A stretch of DNA of 64,000 bases from Lindgomyces ingoldianus (taxonomy: Eukaryota > Ascomycota > Dothideomycetes > Pleosporales > Lindgomycetaceae). The position numbers and the translations under genes are program-made. The notes below the pieces were generated by a model. It was not told the DNA's origin. It did not search any database and saw only the letters and a program-made list of their open reading frames with translations. The stretch covers positions 791,311-855,310 of the forward strand of contig NW_022985165.1 of the NCBI RefSeq assembly GCF_010093535.1, written 5' to 3'. Shown one piece after another: positions 11,730 through 23,602 of the stretch. Each line of letters begins with the position of its first letter. Position 1 is the first letter of the stretch.

Positions 11730-12556
11730 GCCTCAAATCTCCAACGCGACTTCTGTGTCTCCATTTCTTACCTCTGTTCCTAGTGTGTTCCATTCTGACT
11801 TGACTTGTATTCTGTTCACCCGTGTTTTCCTAGCCTTTCTGCTAGTTTCAGGTTGTCCTTTATTCCTCCTTTTCTTCGTCATTATACCCTTCGAGTCTCT
11901 ATGATCGAAATCTACCTATATGCTCTTGTAATTCACGGTATTCATTTGGATGGTAATAGAAAGAATGATTAGGAAAAGGAATGGTTACAAATAGGATGGA
12001 AGAAATGACAGGGTTTTCATCAACATTGTATTTCTGTCTAAGTTTTCGCATTTTCACTTCAGTCTGGTTCGTCAGTTATTGTCTTGTATAACTTGTAATA
12101 TACCAACCAAGTCCCTGTTTGAAGTTGCCTGCTCACTTGCACCTACCCGTTTGTAGCGTTGGTCTGTACGGGGGCTTTATCTCATCATTGCGCTTCACCG
12201 CCTTATCCCAGCCCCGTCTTTTACCCCGGGCGCGAGGCAGCAGTCATGCCTTGCAAAGTTACTGACTCTATCCTCTCTCTAACAATTCAACCCCAATCGA
12301 AGGACGCATAGAACGGATACGCATCGCAAGGAATGGGACATCGCTACCAAGCCGTCTCGCATTTTTAGGTACGATAAAAGGTATCATTCCAAGATTTTCT
12401 CTGCTGGCAGTATTTGAAGAATAGAAGGCCAAACACAGTCTAGATCAGTTTTCGTTCAAGTTCTCATACCTCTCTCTGTACCTACAGTACTCCAGCCTCT
12501 AACCAATATCTCCTTACAGTGTTTTCTTCCGCTATGAATAGTGTAAACCTAGCACT
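11730..12556. other. intergenic between convergent genes
   Basis: No gene seen. It contains 3' flanks of the zinc-finger gene and of the minus-strand Ulp1-like gene. T-rich stretches at 11750-11900 fit 3' UTR and termination sequence. Confidence 0.45.
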
Positions 12557-15197
12557 CTATTTCCTTCTCTTAGCGGGGTTCCCTGTAGGTCCCTCTTTAG
12601 GGCTACCTTTTCTCTTCTCTGAAGTTCTACCTCTGCCTGGGGGACCGTCCTTCGCTGGCTCTGTTGTATGGGCGGCTTCTAGAGCAGTCTCCCTTGGTGG
12701 TGGTGGAGGCACAAAAGGGTAATATTGCCATTTCCCGCGCAGATCCGGCAAATGCGCGACCGACTTTTCTAAAGTCTTTACGATCTCTGGGAGCGTTATG
12801 GCTTTAGGACTCTTCTCGAAAAGGTCATCAGAATGGTCTCTCCAATAGATCTTTCGATTATCACTCAAGTTTTCGAACCCGCCTCCGAATGATTTTTGTA
12901 GCGCTCGTCTCATTTCCCACGTGTTGCTTTTGTCTACCTTCTTCAATGGAGAGCCGAGGGGCTGCCAATCGATCCAGACCTTGAGTCTCTCCTCACTGAT
13001 GCGATCAGACGTAAAGTTGATGGATCTTGCCCTCCAATTAATTTCGGTCTTCGTATAGTGAGCCTGGAGAGTTTCCCTCGCTTCATCGATAGATGGAGGG
13101 TGACAATCCCCAGGGAATAGTTTCCGTCTTCTGTCCTTTATTTGGTAGTCTGAGAGTATGAACTCGTTGATTTCCTCGTCCGATAGGTCCTTCCATTTCC
13201 CACCATAGCAATGTTGGAATAATGCTCTCAAGGCTGGTGCGTGCAGCTGGGTTTTGTCGCGTGATTTTCTACGAAACAACTCCTTGTTTGCATCGTCCCA
13301 AGCCTTGATGGCGTCCTTTGATATTTTAGCGAATCTCGGATATCTCAAGGAGTCGTCTGGTCTCGTTGGTTTATCCTCGCCCGAATCTGTCCCTTCAGAA
13401 TCATACTTAATATCGCGTATCTCGTCGCTGTCCCCATCAGGATGGTACTGCGTTTTCATCCGGAGAGTCTTTGTACCATGCTTGAGTTTCGCTTTAACGA
13501 GGGTCCTCAAGGCATAAACCGCTGCACTACGTGAGAAGTATTCCTTCTTATTCAATGTAGGATGTTGGGTTACCCAATACTCCAGATCTTCATCGCTCAA
13601 GCGTCCAAACCCTTTGCCGAAGAGTCTCTGTAGAATTACCTTTTGATCCCATAGGTCTGTTACATCATCAGTCACGTTCTTGCCTAGCGGCTTCTTCGCC
13701 AACCAAAGTTCGATAGCGTCGGCGTCAAAATAGGTGAAGTTGATCGTCAAGGACTTGCGGCTAGGACCGGGGGGACCGAGAGGATTGGGGGCACCGGGAG
13801 GATCAAGAGGATCGGGGGTATCACGAAGCTTGCCCCACCGTATAAATTTATCTAAAGTCGTACCTGATTTCACCAGACCAGAATCCAGCACGTTCTGGAA
13901 TATGCTTTGCATGTCTGCCTCATTCGATGCCTTTTTAAGCACGTCCCAACAGTCTATCGCAGTACCGTGCATTCCCGCACAGATAATGCTGTCTTCATTG
14001 CCCAGGATTCTATTCACTTTCTCTCGCAGCGAGGGCGGTAAGATGCGCTTAAGCTCTGGAGAAAGCCGTAAGGGATCTTCGAACCCGCTGTTCATCTCTA
14101 CTTGGTATTCCCTTATTAAATCTTGAATTTCCTCTCTGGTGTTCTTTGATGCGAAGCAAAGTTGCCTCTTATGTTTCGGTAGCTCTTGCTTTGAAAAGGC
14201 GGCTAGAAGGTCTTCCATATACTCTGGATTTTGATACAGATACTTTAGAAAGGCATACATATACGGTCCACAAGCGCTCGAGCTCTCACCCGGGGTCCTA
14301 TTGTCGCGGCCTTGGTGCGGAACGTATTTCAAGGTACTTGTAGCGAATCCACTTCTCCGAAACGTGCTTAGGGGTTCCAGGAATCTGTCGATGCCGCAAA
14401 GGACCTTTCCAGCAGCCTCACCAGCATTATACATGCGATCAATAGTGTCGGTTTTTTCTTTGAGTCGTACATGACCGTCGATAAATCGCGCTTTCTCTTC
14501 TTGCTTGTCGACGATAAGGAGGCCCCAGTGAGCGCCTTGGCCGGGTGCGCGGGAGGAATACTTTTTCTTTTCGGACGGCTTTTGGCTGGTGGCTGGTGGC
14601 TTGTCCTTGCCTCTCTTAGACTTTCCCTTCTGCTCGGCTTCCTCCTCAGCTTCCTCCTCNNNNNNNNNNNNNNNNNNNNNNNNNNNNNNNNNNNNNNNNN
14701 NNNNCTTCTTCTTCTTCTTCTTCTTCTTCTTCTTCTTCTTCTTCTTCTTCTTCTTCTTCTTCTTCTTCTTCTTCTTCTTCTTCTTCTTCTTCTTCTTCTA
14801 ACTCCTTCTCATATTCTATAATTCCCTCGAAAGTAGCTAACATTCCATCGCTACAAGGCACAACCACGTAGCGGAATTCCTCATTCTGCAACGCCGTTTT
14901 AATATCTCTTACAGATGGGAGGGAATCCATCTCGATCATCCCCCGACCCAGATTACAGAGCTGCTGGCCCCAGAATGTCCCCACGACAAGGACGTCATCG
15001 CGCCCGTACATTTGAGTAAGTAGGGCGAGAGAGATGTTGACCGGGTCTTCCTTGAACCAACAATTTGTTACCTCGTTTATTTCCCTGCTACCTCCTAGTG
15101 AGGTGATGTGCAGGAAATCCCGGATCTCGATACTATACATTTCCCCAAAACTGGTCGTGTATTCGAGAAATATCTTATTCAACCATTGGTCCGCCAT
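12557..15197 (-). CDS. Ulp1-like (C48) cysteine peptidase with poly-Glu insert and triplicated C-terminal module
   Basis: Starts MADQWLNKIFLEY at 15197 in a good ACCATGG context. It runs through an N-terminal domain and a poly-Glu tract (CTT repeats, 14705-14799) into a 45-N assembly gap, then resumes with an EEEAEQKGKSK-type charged linker. Catalytic signature of Ulp1/SENP deSUMOylase-type peptidases: AHWGLLIV (His), RFIDGH (Asp) and SSACGPYM (nucleophile Cys, codon at about 14272), so it probably processes a ubiquitin-like substrate. After a Pro-rich linker, three roughly 95-residue repeats follow (about 13741-13477, 13339-13048, 13021-12742), each with an FG-x-GF-x2-LSD-type core. It ends in a basic Pro/Lys tail resembling a nuclear signal. 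The two halves are out of frame by the drawn gap length, so the gap length is probably wrong. No introns are apparent. Confidence 0.75.
14660..14799. repeat. CTT/GAA microsatellite with assembly gap
   Basis: 45 undetermined bases (14660-14704) adjoin about 31 uninterrupted CTT triplets. On the minus strand they encode poly-Glu inside the Ulp1-like peptidase gene. The reading frame is open on both sides but would meet only if the missing length were 2 modulo 3, not the 45 drawn. Confidence 0.95.
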
Positions 15198-17047
15198 GGT
15201 GGAGGGTGTTGTTGATGTTTCTGTTCTCGTTACCCGCGACGGTCGTGAATTCTCTTTGGATGTGCGAAGGAATGAGGGATTATCGGGGTGGGCGTTCGAG
15301 GGAGTTGATGAAAGACAAGAAAGTGTGTGGCGCAAACGTCGAGGGAAGCCTTCAAGGCTCGGGTCCTTATACCACCCGTCTTTGTCTGCGAGGGTCAAAG
15401 AACAAACAAAGAAAAAGGATATGCTTTGAACGGCAGCGTGGTGGAACTACTTGATAAGCGGGAAGTCTTACAGGGTTGCTTGGATGTAGCTTTTGAACAA
15501 CAAAGGGGAAGCAATATTCATGGGGCCAGGAAATAATTTCCTTCGGATTTCGAGAGTAGGAACTCAGACTTCAACTAAAACAGGGAGAATGACAACATGA
15601 TGAGATAGAAGGAGAAATGGTGGAACATAGTACGTAAATGCAAAACGCATTCTCTATTCGAACTTAGCTTCCGCATTTTGAGTGCCGGGATCACGAGCCG
15701 TGAAGTCGTGTTCGCCGACCAAGTTCCTTTATCTCAATGACAGACAATTCTAGAGCTCGGGAAGTAGATATGACATCAATTTCCATTGTTGGCGCCTCAG
15801 TATCACACAAAAGAGGTCGCTCCCACTACTGTATCAACATCTATCCCTGTGTGCTGAGACTTACCGTGCTGAGAAATATGAGAGGTACTTTGACTTCAAA
15901 CAACTCACATTCCGTGGGCACATCAGTATCTGTAATAGTTCTATATAAGCCACGTACTGTGGTTACTCCTGAACATCCCAGGACCCCTCTCACCTATAAA
16001 TTACGCTTGTATCCTTGCGTTTCAGTGGGGAGCTGTCTTTTATGGCATAACACACTTTTCTCCCCACAAAACCACTATAAAGCTCTTACTTCTCTAAATA
16101 CTAGGAACAGGGTCTTATTAGAACCTTGCTACAATATTGGGAAGTTATCATCAGCCTAGTGTCTGCTGTAGCGCGTAAATTCATGCAAGGCTGCCACCAG
16201 CCAGCGGGTTGGTACCTCCAACAGAAGCGATTACCAATCCGGGCTAGTGTAGAACAACCACGCCTCACATAGTCAATCATCAGGGTGTACTTTACTAAAC
16301 GTGGCGGCTGTGCATGGTCTTGGTAAGGCGGACCTTAGCCCCGCAGCCTTGCGATTCAACTCAGCCTTGGCCACCCAACCTCAGCTCTTTGAAAACAACT
16401 ACAGAACTGGCCACCTCGCAATCCCGTGGCAGGAGCGGCTCGGCCACCCTCCCTGCGAGGTGGCAATACTGCAAGGACTGTCCGATCACATCAGCATATG
16501 TTCGAGAGCGCTTATGCAGCATATGAGCTTAATTATACGATGCTAAATCGTCGAAACTCAGCCACTCCGCACTGGCCGTCATACTCAGCTTGTTCATCCG
16601 GTGTGCTCTCCATCACCTAGACTACTGTCGCCAATGAGGTTGTTTAGCCGTGTGGCTCGTACAGATCTTCTCCACATTTATCTAGCTATCTCTACCGCTA
16701 GAGCCATCCAACACCCCTTTCTCAATGCGTCTTTTGCAGCTTCGAGACGATGGTGAGTTAAGCCTTGTCGAACGCGTAGGCAACAACATTCCGCGTTGTG
16801 CAATTCTTTCGCATACTTAGGGGTCGGACGGTGAAGAGGTTACTTTCTAAGACCTCAAAAACGGCACAGGCAAAGAAAAAGCTGGTTATGTCAAGATTGG
16901 CTGGTGCGGAAAGCAAGCTAAGAAGGGTTATAAGAAGTGGGGTAAGGAGGCCTATAAGAATAAGGGAAGTAGGATGTAGAGAAAACTAAAAAGAAAGAAA
17001 AGAAAGACTAGAAACCAAAATAAAGGAAAAGCAAAAGAAAAAAAAAT
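15198..17047. other. gene-free stretch
   Basis: No supported gene. The frame at 15737-16159 plus has no domain or codon pattern that stands out. The final part (16980-17045) is A-rich. Confidence 0.4.
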
Positions 17048-17503
17048 TCACACTATTAGGGCCACGGTTTTCTGCAGCTGCGCCCTTAGCTCCTTCAACT
17101 TCTCCTCCATCTGCTCGGCTCGCTTGGCCTGTCTCTTCCTCTCTTCTGTCCTCCCCTGCTTCACCAACTCTCCCTTCTGCTTCTTAATCTCCTCCTCCAT
17201 CTCCTCCTCTAACTCTTTCTTCACCCCCGCCGCCACCCTCTTCTCCACCATTTTCCCCAACTCATCTCTCTCCGCCGCTTTGGTTATATTCTTTTCCTTA
17301 GCCTTCTCCTTGGCCTTGTCCGCAGCCTTCTCCTTGGCCCACTTGTTGTGGTCGTCTAACCAGTCCTCCACCCTCTTTCGCCAGCCCCTGAACCTTTCTG
17401 AAAGGCAGAGCAAAATCAGAAGAAAGTACCACGCGTTTAGTGCAGATGCGAGGAGGGTTCCGAGAGCGGCTCCGTACCACGTTTGTGTTTGTGGTGATTC
17501 CAT
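17048..17503 (-). CDS. small membrane-anchored coiled-coil protein
   Basis: 151 residues from the ATG at 17503 (MESPQTQTWYGAALG); the frame is open to a TTG slightly upstream. One hydrophobic segment (LGTLLASALNAWYFLLILL, about residues 14-33) is followed by a long Lys/Glu-rich helix with heptad-like spacing (KELEEEMEEEIKKQKGELV), predicted coiled coil. The topology suggests a short N-terminal tail, one membrane span and a large cytosolic coil. No family recognised. It lies in an accessory, gene-poor region, so it may be lineage-specific. An upstream exon cannot be excluded, because the ATG is preceded by a CTAG that could be a splice acceptor. Confidence 0.55.
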   Translation of the reverse strand: MESPQTQTWYGAALGTLLASALNAWYFLLILLCLSERFRGWRKRVEDWLDDHNKWAKEKAADKAKEKAKEKNITKAAERDELGKMVEKRVAAGVKKELEEEMEEEIKKQKGELVKQGRTEERKRQAKRAEQMEEKLKELRAQLQKTVALIV

Positions 17504-18320
17504 TTGGCCTAGCAATAAAAATTAGCATCATGCACATGCTCATGTTAGCTATCGCCATTGAAGGAAGTAAGAAAATGAGCACAATTTTAAGTTCTAAAAC
17601 AATAGGGTGAAGAAGAAATGTATACGTATCAAGATGTAATAGTGTTAAGCTAAAGAGAAAAGAAGAAGAAGAGAAGGAAAGGCACAAAAGAACAGGTATT
17701 GTTCAACGGTTTCGGTAGGAAGCTGTACCCCTAGTACTGCTGCTATTCTCATCAATTGTTGAGCGGCTTCGGCGTGGGCGCAACTTCCTAACATGAAGGA
17801 CTTCACGTTAGAGAACTAACAAAGGAAGTGAACTGCTGTTCATGACGCGAATTAGCTCAGGTTAGTTTTGGAGTGGTAGGCAAGAATGGTTTCGCAGTGC
17901 AGATGCATTGTCTATAGGAACAAATAGATGCAACCGCTGCTTTCTAAGAAGGCACCAGTGTGGCTCGGTATTCCTAGCCTCTATATAGAACCCCTAGGGA
18001 CGAAAATTCTAGACACAATATCTAAAAAGCAGAGAACTGGTAGTGTAATATTGCTGTGTGTGTGGCAAGATAGGTGACAAGCGCAGAAGCACTGCGGGCA
18101 AGTTTTGGAGACGTTTGTAAAAGCGTAGGCGGCACCAGCCCCTCTTCCGGAAACGCGATTCTTAACTAGAGATTGACTTTGTAATAAAAACCTAGACAAG
18201 CTCATGTTGAGAGCCAAAACTGTGGTAGCGCCAAGGCTCTACACAGTGACGCAAAGAAACATGAGCGGCATCCACCTCCTTCGCCGTAGCGACACCACAT
18301 ACGTGTACATCATCTTCGGA
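17504..18320. other. intergenic
   Basis: Nothing supported. It is the shared upstream region of the divergent coiled-coil and PPPY protein genes. Confidence 0.4.
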
Positions 18321-19097
18321 ATGGCCGAACCACCACCTCCATACTCGGCGACTGCGATCTCGCAAAACCACAGCCTTCAAAGGGACCTAGTGATCCAGCT
18401 TCGCCGCTACCTTATCGAGATTATGACCTTCGCCTTCAACGCCGATTTCGCTCTTCTGAATCAAGCGCTCGGCCAACATACATTGACCACATCTGTTTCC
18501 ATATCTACTACCAACTCGACCCTCACTGAAGATGAGCGAGCCGAATTGCTGCGCCTAGCCCTCATCAGCAAAGACTTGTACGGGAAACAGAGAGGTCATC
18601 AATGGCTCACCACGCACGACAGCGACCGCAGAGCCATCGCAGATGCGATTGTCATACCCGCTCTCCAGCTTGAGCTCGACCCAGGTTACATTCTCAAAAT
18701 CATCAGCACGTACGCCGACCACCAGTGCGACGAAACTAAGCGCGAACATACGTTGATATCTCTTAAAATACCCTACCCACTATGGTTATTCCGCCATCTC
18801 ACCTTCCTGTTAAGCTTATTCGGCCACCATTTACACTCACATGCCCGCATCATTCGCGCCACTGCCCCAGACGGACATGTCCGCGCAGTGCTAGGCGATG
18901 CGATGAAAGTATTTCAAGAGGAAGAGCTAGGTATCAAGAAAGTCCCAGATTGGTGCCCTGATAGATGGCCAGATGAATTTGGGTCATGGTACAATCTATG
19001 GCAGGCTTTGATATCTGACGAAGAGCAGATTGAAATCTATCTTCAAGTACGAAGGAGAAAATTAGAAAAGGCAAAGAGGGCTAGGAGCAACAACTAA
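18321..19097 (+). CDS. hypothetical protein with N-terminal PPPY motif
   Basis: Single exon. The preferred start is the ATG at 18321 (MAEPPPPYSATA), giving 258 residues; the frame is also open from an ATG at 18204 (297 residues). The PPPY motif right at the N-terminus matches the ligand of WW domains such as those of Rsp5/Nedd4 ubiquitin ligases, a hint only. The rest is predicted mostly helical, with an acidic/Trp-rich patch (VPDWCPDRWPDEFGSWYNLW) and a basic C-terminus (RRRKLEKAKRARSNN). No family recognised. It sits at the edge of an AT-rich repeat block, so it may be a lineage-specific gene. Confidence 0.6.
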   Translation: MAEPPPPYSATAISQNHSLQRDLVIQLRRYLIEIMTFAFNADFALLNQALGQHTLTTSVSISTTNSTLTEDERAELLRLALISKDLYGKQRGHQWLTTHDSDRRAIADAIVIPALQLELDPGYILKIISTYADHQCDETKREHTLISLKIPYPLWLFRHLTFLLSLFGHHLHSHARIIRATAPDGHVRAVLGDAMKVFQEEELGIKKVPDWCPDRWPDEFGSWYNLWQALISDEEQIEIYLQVRRRKLEKAKRARSNN

Positions 19098-20856
19098 ATG
19101 TCTTAAACAGTCACTAATAAGCTTAAGTTAAGGTAATGTAATTTTTAATAATAATACAACAATGTTGTAATAACTACGCGACAACCTATAAAACTTTCTG
19201 AAGCAACAGGTAACAGCTAGGTAACAAAGAACAGCATTTATAGTTATTAGCAGAGTCCCCTTACTCTAAGAATCTTTATTCTTTTACTCCCTACGCCAAA
19301 TATGCCTCTTATACAGCCGGGATACCGACGCAGTACTATCTGTGCTAGAGGAGGCTTGCGCTGCTTTAGCGCTTTCATCTCCTAGTCTGTCTCAGCTCCC
19401 CGCTTTCTTGCCCGCTTACAATGTCATACCCGTATATTTGTCTGTACATCTGTGTGATGCAGAAGGCTATTAGACACTTAAAGAGGCGGATAAGTTAGCA
19501 GGGACGTTAGCGTCGTAGATTCTAAAGTTCTGCACACAGTTAGAAAAAAAGATAATAAAGAGCTGCTTAAACGTAACGTAGTATAGAACATAAGTTAGGT
19601 AAGTAGTAGGTGTAGTAGCTAATGCTCTAGAACCTACCTAGAGAAAGTATCTCTTATTAATATGCTACTCTTTTTGTTAAGAAGGTAGCTTCTAATTTTA
19701 CGAAAAGAAAGTAGTTTAAGGCTTTAAAAAGAATTAGACGCTAGCTACAATGTACGTCTTGGAGCTATTCTGTAATATTAATCTAAGCTAGTGCCTCCTC
19801 GTGCACTAACCTGCTTAGGTGTTAAATATGGCCTATCCTTTGTACATGGAGCATCGCAAGGTCCAGTCTTGGACTCTCAGTTATTATGTGGTACGCCCAT
19901 GCTGAAAGGATGCAGGGGTGGGGCGACTAATAGCTGAGCCTCCTCATGTTAGCATCCCATTCTAATATTGCAGTGAGAGTTGAATATGACAGATTTTGGA
20001 AAATTACAGCGAAGGTGAGTTAAGGAAATGGAAAGCCCAATCTAAGAAGGCGCAACTGCTTCATTCAGTTCTGCACTGCAGACTCGTGTTGCACTATACA
20101 GATTCACCACCGATGACAACGCCCCACGAAAACGGTGGCATATGCCGCCGAAAATGGCGGCAGAATGTATATAGCTTTTCAGTACAAGCGTATTAATATT
20201 TCTATACTGGCTGAGTAAGACCGGATGAAGCTGCTGCCGATCCGCAGGCCCCCGCTGCCACTCAGCTGCACAAGTAGCTTGATTTGTGGCTGAGCAACCC
20301 CTGAGCAGCATGAAGAGGGTCTGAAATATTGGGCCCTAATCAACTCGTAGGGATATGAGGTGTTAAGGACTGACTGGTCCTATTTTCGGCCCACTTAATA
20401 AAGTAATAGATATAAGTAGAAGTTAGATCTTATAGTTATACTTATTATAGTTAACTCTTTAATTAAATTAGTATATTATACCTTCGTATTAATCCTTACC
20501 TTCTATAATCTCTACTATCTATTCTTTACTCTTTAGTAAAGTAAGATCTTATATCTCCTAGTTATTAAACTATATTCTATTACTAAAGACCTTATACCTA
20601 AGTTAGCCTAGGAACCTAAACTCTAGTATAACACTCTACTATATTAGTATATAGTTCTAAGTAGTGTAGAGTCTACTAAAATAGATATATTCAGTTCTAA
20701 GATTATTTGTAGTATTAAAAAATTAAGGAAATATAGTAAAAAATTCTTATACTATATAATTCTAGCTGAAAGCCGTGAATCTAATCTACAGGTATCTTAT
20801 AATCGACATAAATAAGGTATGTATTACAGGAATGATGTATAGAGTAATTCAGCTTA
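19098..20856. repeat. AT-rich, RIP-like degenerate repeat block
   Basis: No gene. Strongly AT-rich with very frequent TA dinucleotides (for example 20400-20760), many stops in all frames and no CpG-rich coding signal. This is the look of transposon sequence eroded by repeat-induced point mutation. No element boundary could be seen. Confidence 0.5.
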
Positions 20857-22998
20857 CTAAGAGGTATACGAAATCTGAAACCTACGACGACCATGATCCC
20901 TATCTAAGAATCTTCTCGGCTGCTTTTCTGTCCAGTCGTCATCCTTCCCGTCGAGAAAGTCAGTAAGAGAATTTAATCTCATGATGTTGCGATCACCGTT
21001 ACTGTTATACCAGAAGGTCTTTGAATCCCCTGCCTCAGTCTCGTACTTGACCTCTATACCGAGTCGATGGGCTGGGTCACTTGGCTGGCCGCCACCCAAG
21101 GTGCATGGGTGAGTATGGTGTTTGCTATCCGGAACGAGATCAGCACGTACAGAGACTGTGTCAACCTTGGCTTCTAGTGGCACGCGAACTCCCACGCCTC
21201 GGAAGTAGACTCGCTTCTCTGTAACTTTACCCTTCCTCTTAAGTTCCGAGCAATGGAATTTCTCACCATATGAAAGTTCCCTCTTCAGTTCTCCATTTTT
21301 CCAACCACATCCTTGCATTTTGTGAGGTATAATGCTCAATTCCGTGTGCGGAGTGCCAATGTCATACTTTTCCTTCTCCATGGTAAGAGATTCTTTCTCA
21401 TGCAACAACTGGCAGAGCCACAGGGAATTATCGGCGCTTGCCAGAAGTCGCTCAAGAGGCTTATCGTAGACAACCTTATCCGCGATGCGAATTTCAATCG
21501 ATGTAGGAGTGAAGAATATCTCTGGAGTTCCGCCGGCGGCAAGAATTTCTGTAGCTTGATCCTTACCAAATCGGAAGCCTAGTGGGATTCTTGAACACAA
21601 TAGCTTAGCTTTTCCACTCTTGTAGACCTTTACCTCCGTGCCATGGCACGAAGCAATCACAATATCGTCCGAAATGACTGAATCAAGTTCTTGTTCCTGA
21701 CATTCGTCATCGGACTCAGAAAAGTCGTCCAAGGGCCTGATGAGAGGCATTTCTTCAACTAACGACTGGAAATCGGTTGGAGATGTCGCAGAATGCTTGT
21801 CGTGAGGAACATGTCCAGCTGGATGGCGCTCTAGCTGTGTCGAGTTGAAGTTTTCCGTCTCCGTGTGGCTTTTAGAGATTTTGGACTTTGTTTGCAGATC
21901 CAGCTTTTGTCGCGCTTCATCAAGTTTGGTCCGCCGATGAATTCTCGTAACGACGATATTAGCTGCAGCGCGGGCAAGGCTACTTCCAGAGACTAGAATT
22001 GATGAAGGATCTTGACCTACGTACTTTCCAGCCCAGCTACGAAAGCTTGGGGTGTACTCGCTTAGCTGCAACAGCCTGGACTCTCTGGCCTCCTGTTTTA
22101 TGTAGCCCCACATCTCGCCGATCGGTGCACGCCTTGTCCTGATTGGACGCTGACATTGGTTTCGATAGCTGCGGGTGAATAAATCGTGGTTGTGGGGAAT
22201 TTTCAACAACTCCAGGAAGAGGTTGACTCCAGAGTCGAGCTGTAGCCCTAGAGCGGACCGCTTTTGGTTGCTAGCAAAAAACCCAGCTATCGGATGGTGT
22301 AGGTACATAATGATTCGATGTAGAGATTTACCACGAAAGTCGAGATCAAACACGAGACGTACTCCAAGACTGAGTTCGACGATAAGAGGCACTGCATCTC
22401 TCGATCTCATGTGTTTCTGTATATTGTCTCTTGTACAATTTGAAGCAGCAATGACGAAAGGTAGCGGAAGAATCTTTAAAAGGTCAAGCGAGAGCTGGTT
22501 GTGCAGATGGGTGAGTGATTTGCTCCAATTCAAGGCGGGACAACGGGCCTTGCGATGGAATGAATCATCGGCTCGCCAATGGTAGTCATATCCAAATGTT
22601 GATTCACCATTAATTCCCTTCTCCTCGAGAAGGCTGATGGTTGCGCTTCGAGCATCCCAGAATTTATCAATCGTATCGTCTTCGCATTGAACGTGGAGGA
22701 TAAGACCAAGAAGCGCATCTGGCGGGCCACCTGGTGCTGCGAGCCTAGATTTGTCTTTGCCGGAGATCTCGGTCTCTGCAGAATAAAAGGCTTCGAGCCA
22801 GTCGTTTAGTACTTGCTCCAGATCATGCTGAGCTTTGCCCTTCATCGGATCCCGCAAAAATTGTTGTAGCAGCAGCAAGCCCTGTGGCGACAGTTGCCTT
22901 GCGGCGGCTTCCTCGAAAAGTTCTTTGATCCGAGCATCTGAGGGAACATTTGAGGTTTGCGCAGATACGTCGATTAGAGTGGTTGAAGGCATCGTCAT
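20857..22998 (-). CDS. hypothetical protein, 713 aa
   Basis: Long single-exon frame with normal codon use from the ATG at 22998 (MTMPSTTLIDVSA). The N-terminal half looks globular and helical (about residues 20-330). The middle (about 370-430) is charged and probably disordered, with an acidic run (DDFSESDDECQEQELD). The C-terminal part appears beta-rich (IASCHGTEVKVYKSGKAKLL; IEIRIADKVVYDKPLERLL). No signal peptide, membrane segment or catalytic motif was recognised. It ends at the border of an AT-rich relic block and has an accessory-region setting. Function unknown; the length of the intact frame argues that it is a real gene. Confidence 0.65.
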   Translation of the reverse strand: MTMPSTTLIDVSAQTSNVPSDARIKELFEEAAARQLSPQGLLLLQQFLRDPMKGKAQHDLEQVLNDWLEAFYSAETEISGKDKSRLAAPGGPPDALLGLILHVQCEDDTIDKFWDARSATISLLEEKGINGESTFGYDYHWRADDSFHRKARCPALNWSKSLTHLHNQLSLDLLKILPLPFVIAASNCTRDNIQKHMRSRDAVPLIVELSLGVRLVFDLDFRGKSLHRIIMYLHHPIAGFFASNQKRSALGLQLDSGVNLFLELLKIPHNHDLFTRSYRNQCQRPIRTRRAPIGEMWGYIKQEARESRLLQLSEYTPSFRSWAGKYVGQDPSSILVSGSSLARAAANIVVTRIHRRTKLDEARQKLDLQTKSKISKSHTETENFNSTQLERHPAGHVPHDKHSATSPTDFQSLVEEMPLIRPLDDFSESDDECQEQELDSVISDDIVIASCHGTEVKVYKSGKAKLLCSRIPLGFRFGKDQATEILAAGGTPEIFFTPTSIEIRIADKVVYDKPLERLLASADNSLWLCQLLHEKESLTMEKEKYDIGTPHTELSIIPHKMQGCGWKNGELKRELSYGEKFHCSELKRKGKVTEKRVYFRGVGVRVPLEAKVDTVSVRADLVPDSKHHTHPCTLGGGQPSDPAHRLGIEVKYETEAGDSKTFWYNSNGDRNIMRLNSLTDFLDGKDDDWTEKQPRRFLDRDHGRRRFQISYTS

Positions 22999-23602
22999 TC
23001 ATCTACAATCGCATCGATTCAAGTTTTTAAATAATGAAGGTTTCCGAACGACAGGTCGACTTATAGTTCATGGATCAGAGAAGTGATCAGTATCTTAGAA
23101 GCCGAAGGGATCATAGGCCCGGGGTTTTTGTGTACTAGCATGACGTACTGCGGTGAAGGCATGTCTCATGCGTGAATGGATGCAGTGCATGAGATCTAGT
23201 GAAAGAAAGGCCCAATTAAAAAATGATAAGAAATGTGACTAGTGAAAGAGGGGTGATCAATTGAGCTTTTCACACATAAGAGCTCATTGCTCGAATGTTG
23301 ACGACTCTCCATGAGCTTGTGCGTATTTCTACTACAAAGTTTGCCAAATGAATGTTTCAAGTCAAGTGCGAGCTGGACGAATTTTCTACTTCGTAGTTGA
23401 CTGACAAGACTAAGGGCTCCGATCGAAGGGCTCAGAAGGTTATATTTTCTTTCCGTCGTGGAGCAATAATATAAATCATTAGCGACCTGGGATCATTGAA
23501 ATACGCAAGGACTATTCTAATTAAAAATCATCGCAATAACGAAAAATTTAATGGAAAAAAGTACTTTGTACCAATGCCGCGTGAAGAGGCAACATTCTCG
23601 CA
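22999..23602. other. gene-free stretch
   Basis: No gene or repeat recognised; moderately AT-rich, upstream of the 713-residue gene. Confidence 0.4.

Noticed and set aside
15737..16159. 140-residue plus frame
   Set aside because: No domain, no codon signal and no plausible neighbours for splicing; likely chance.
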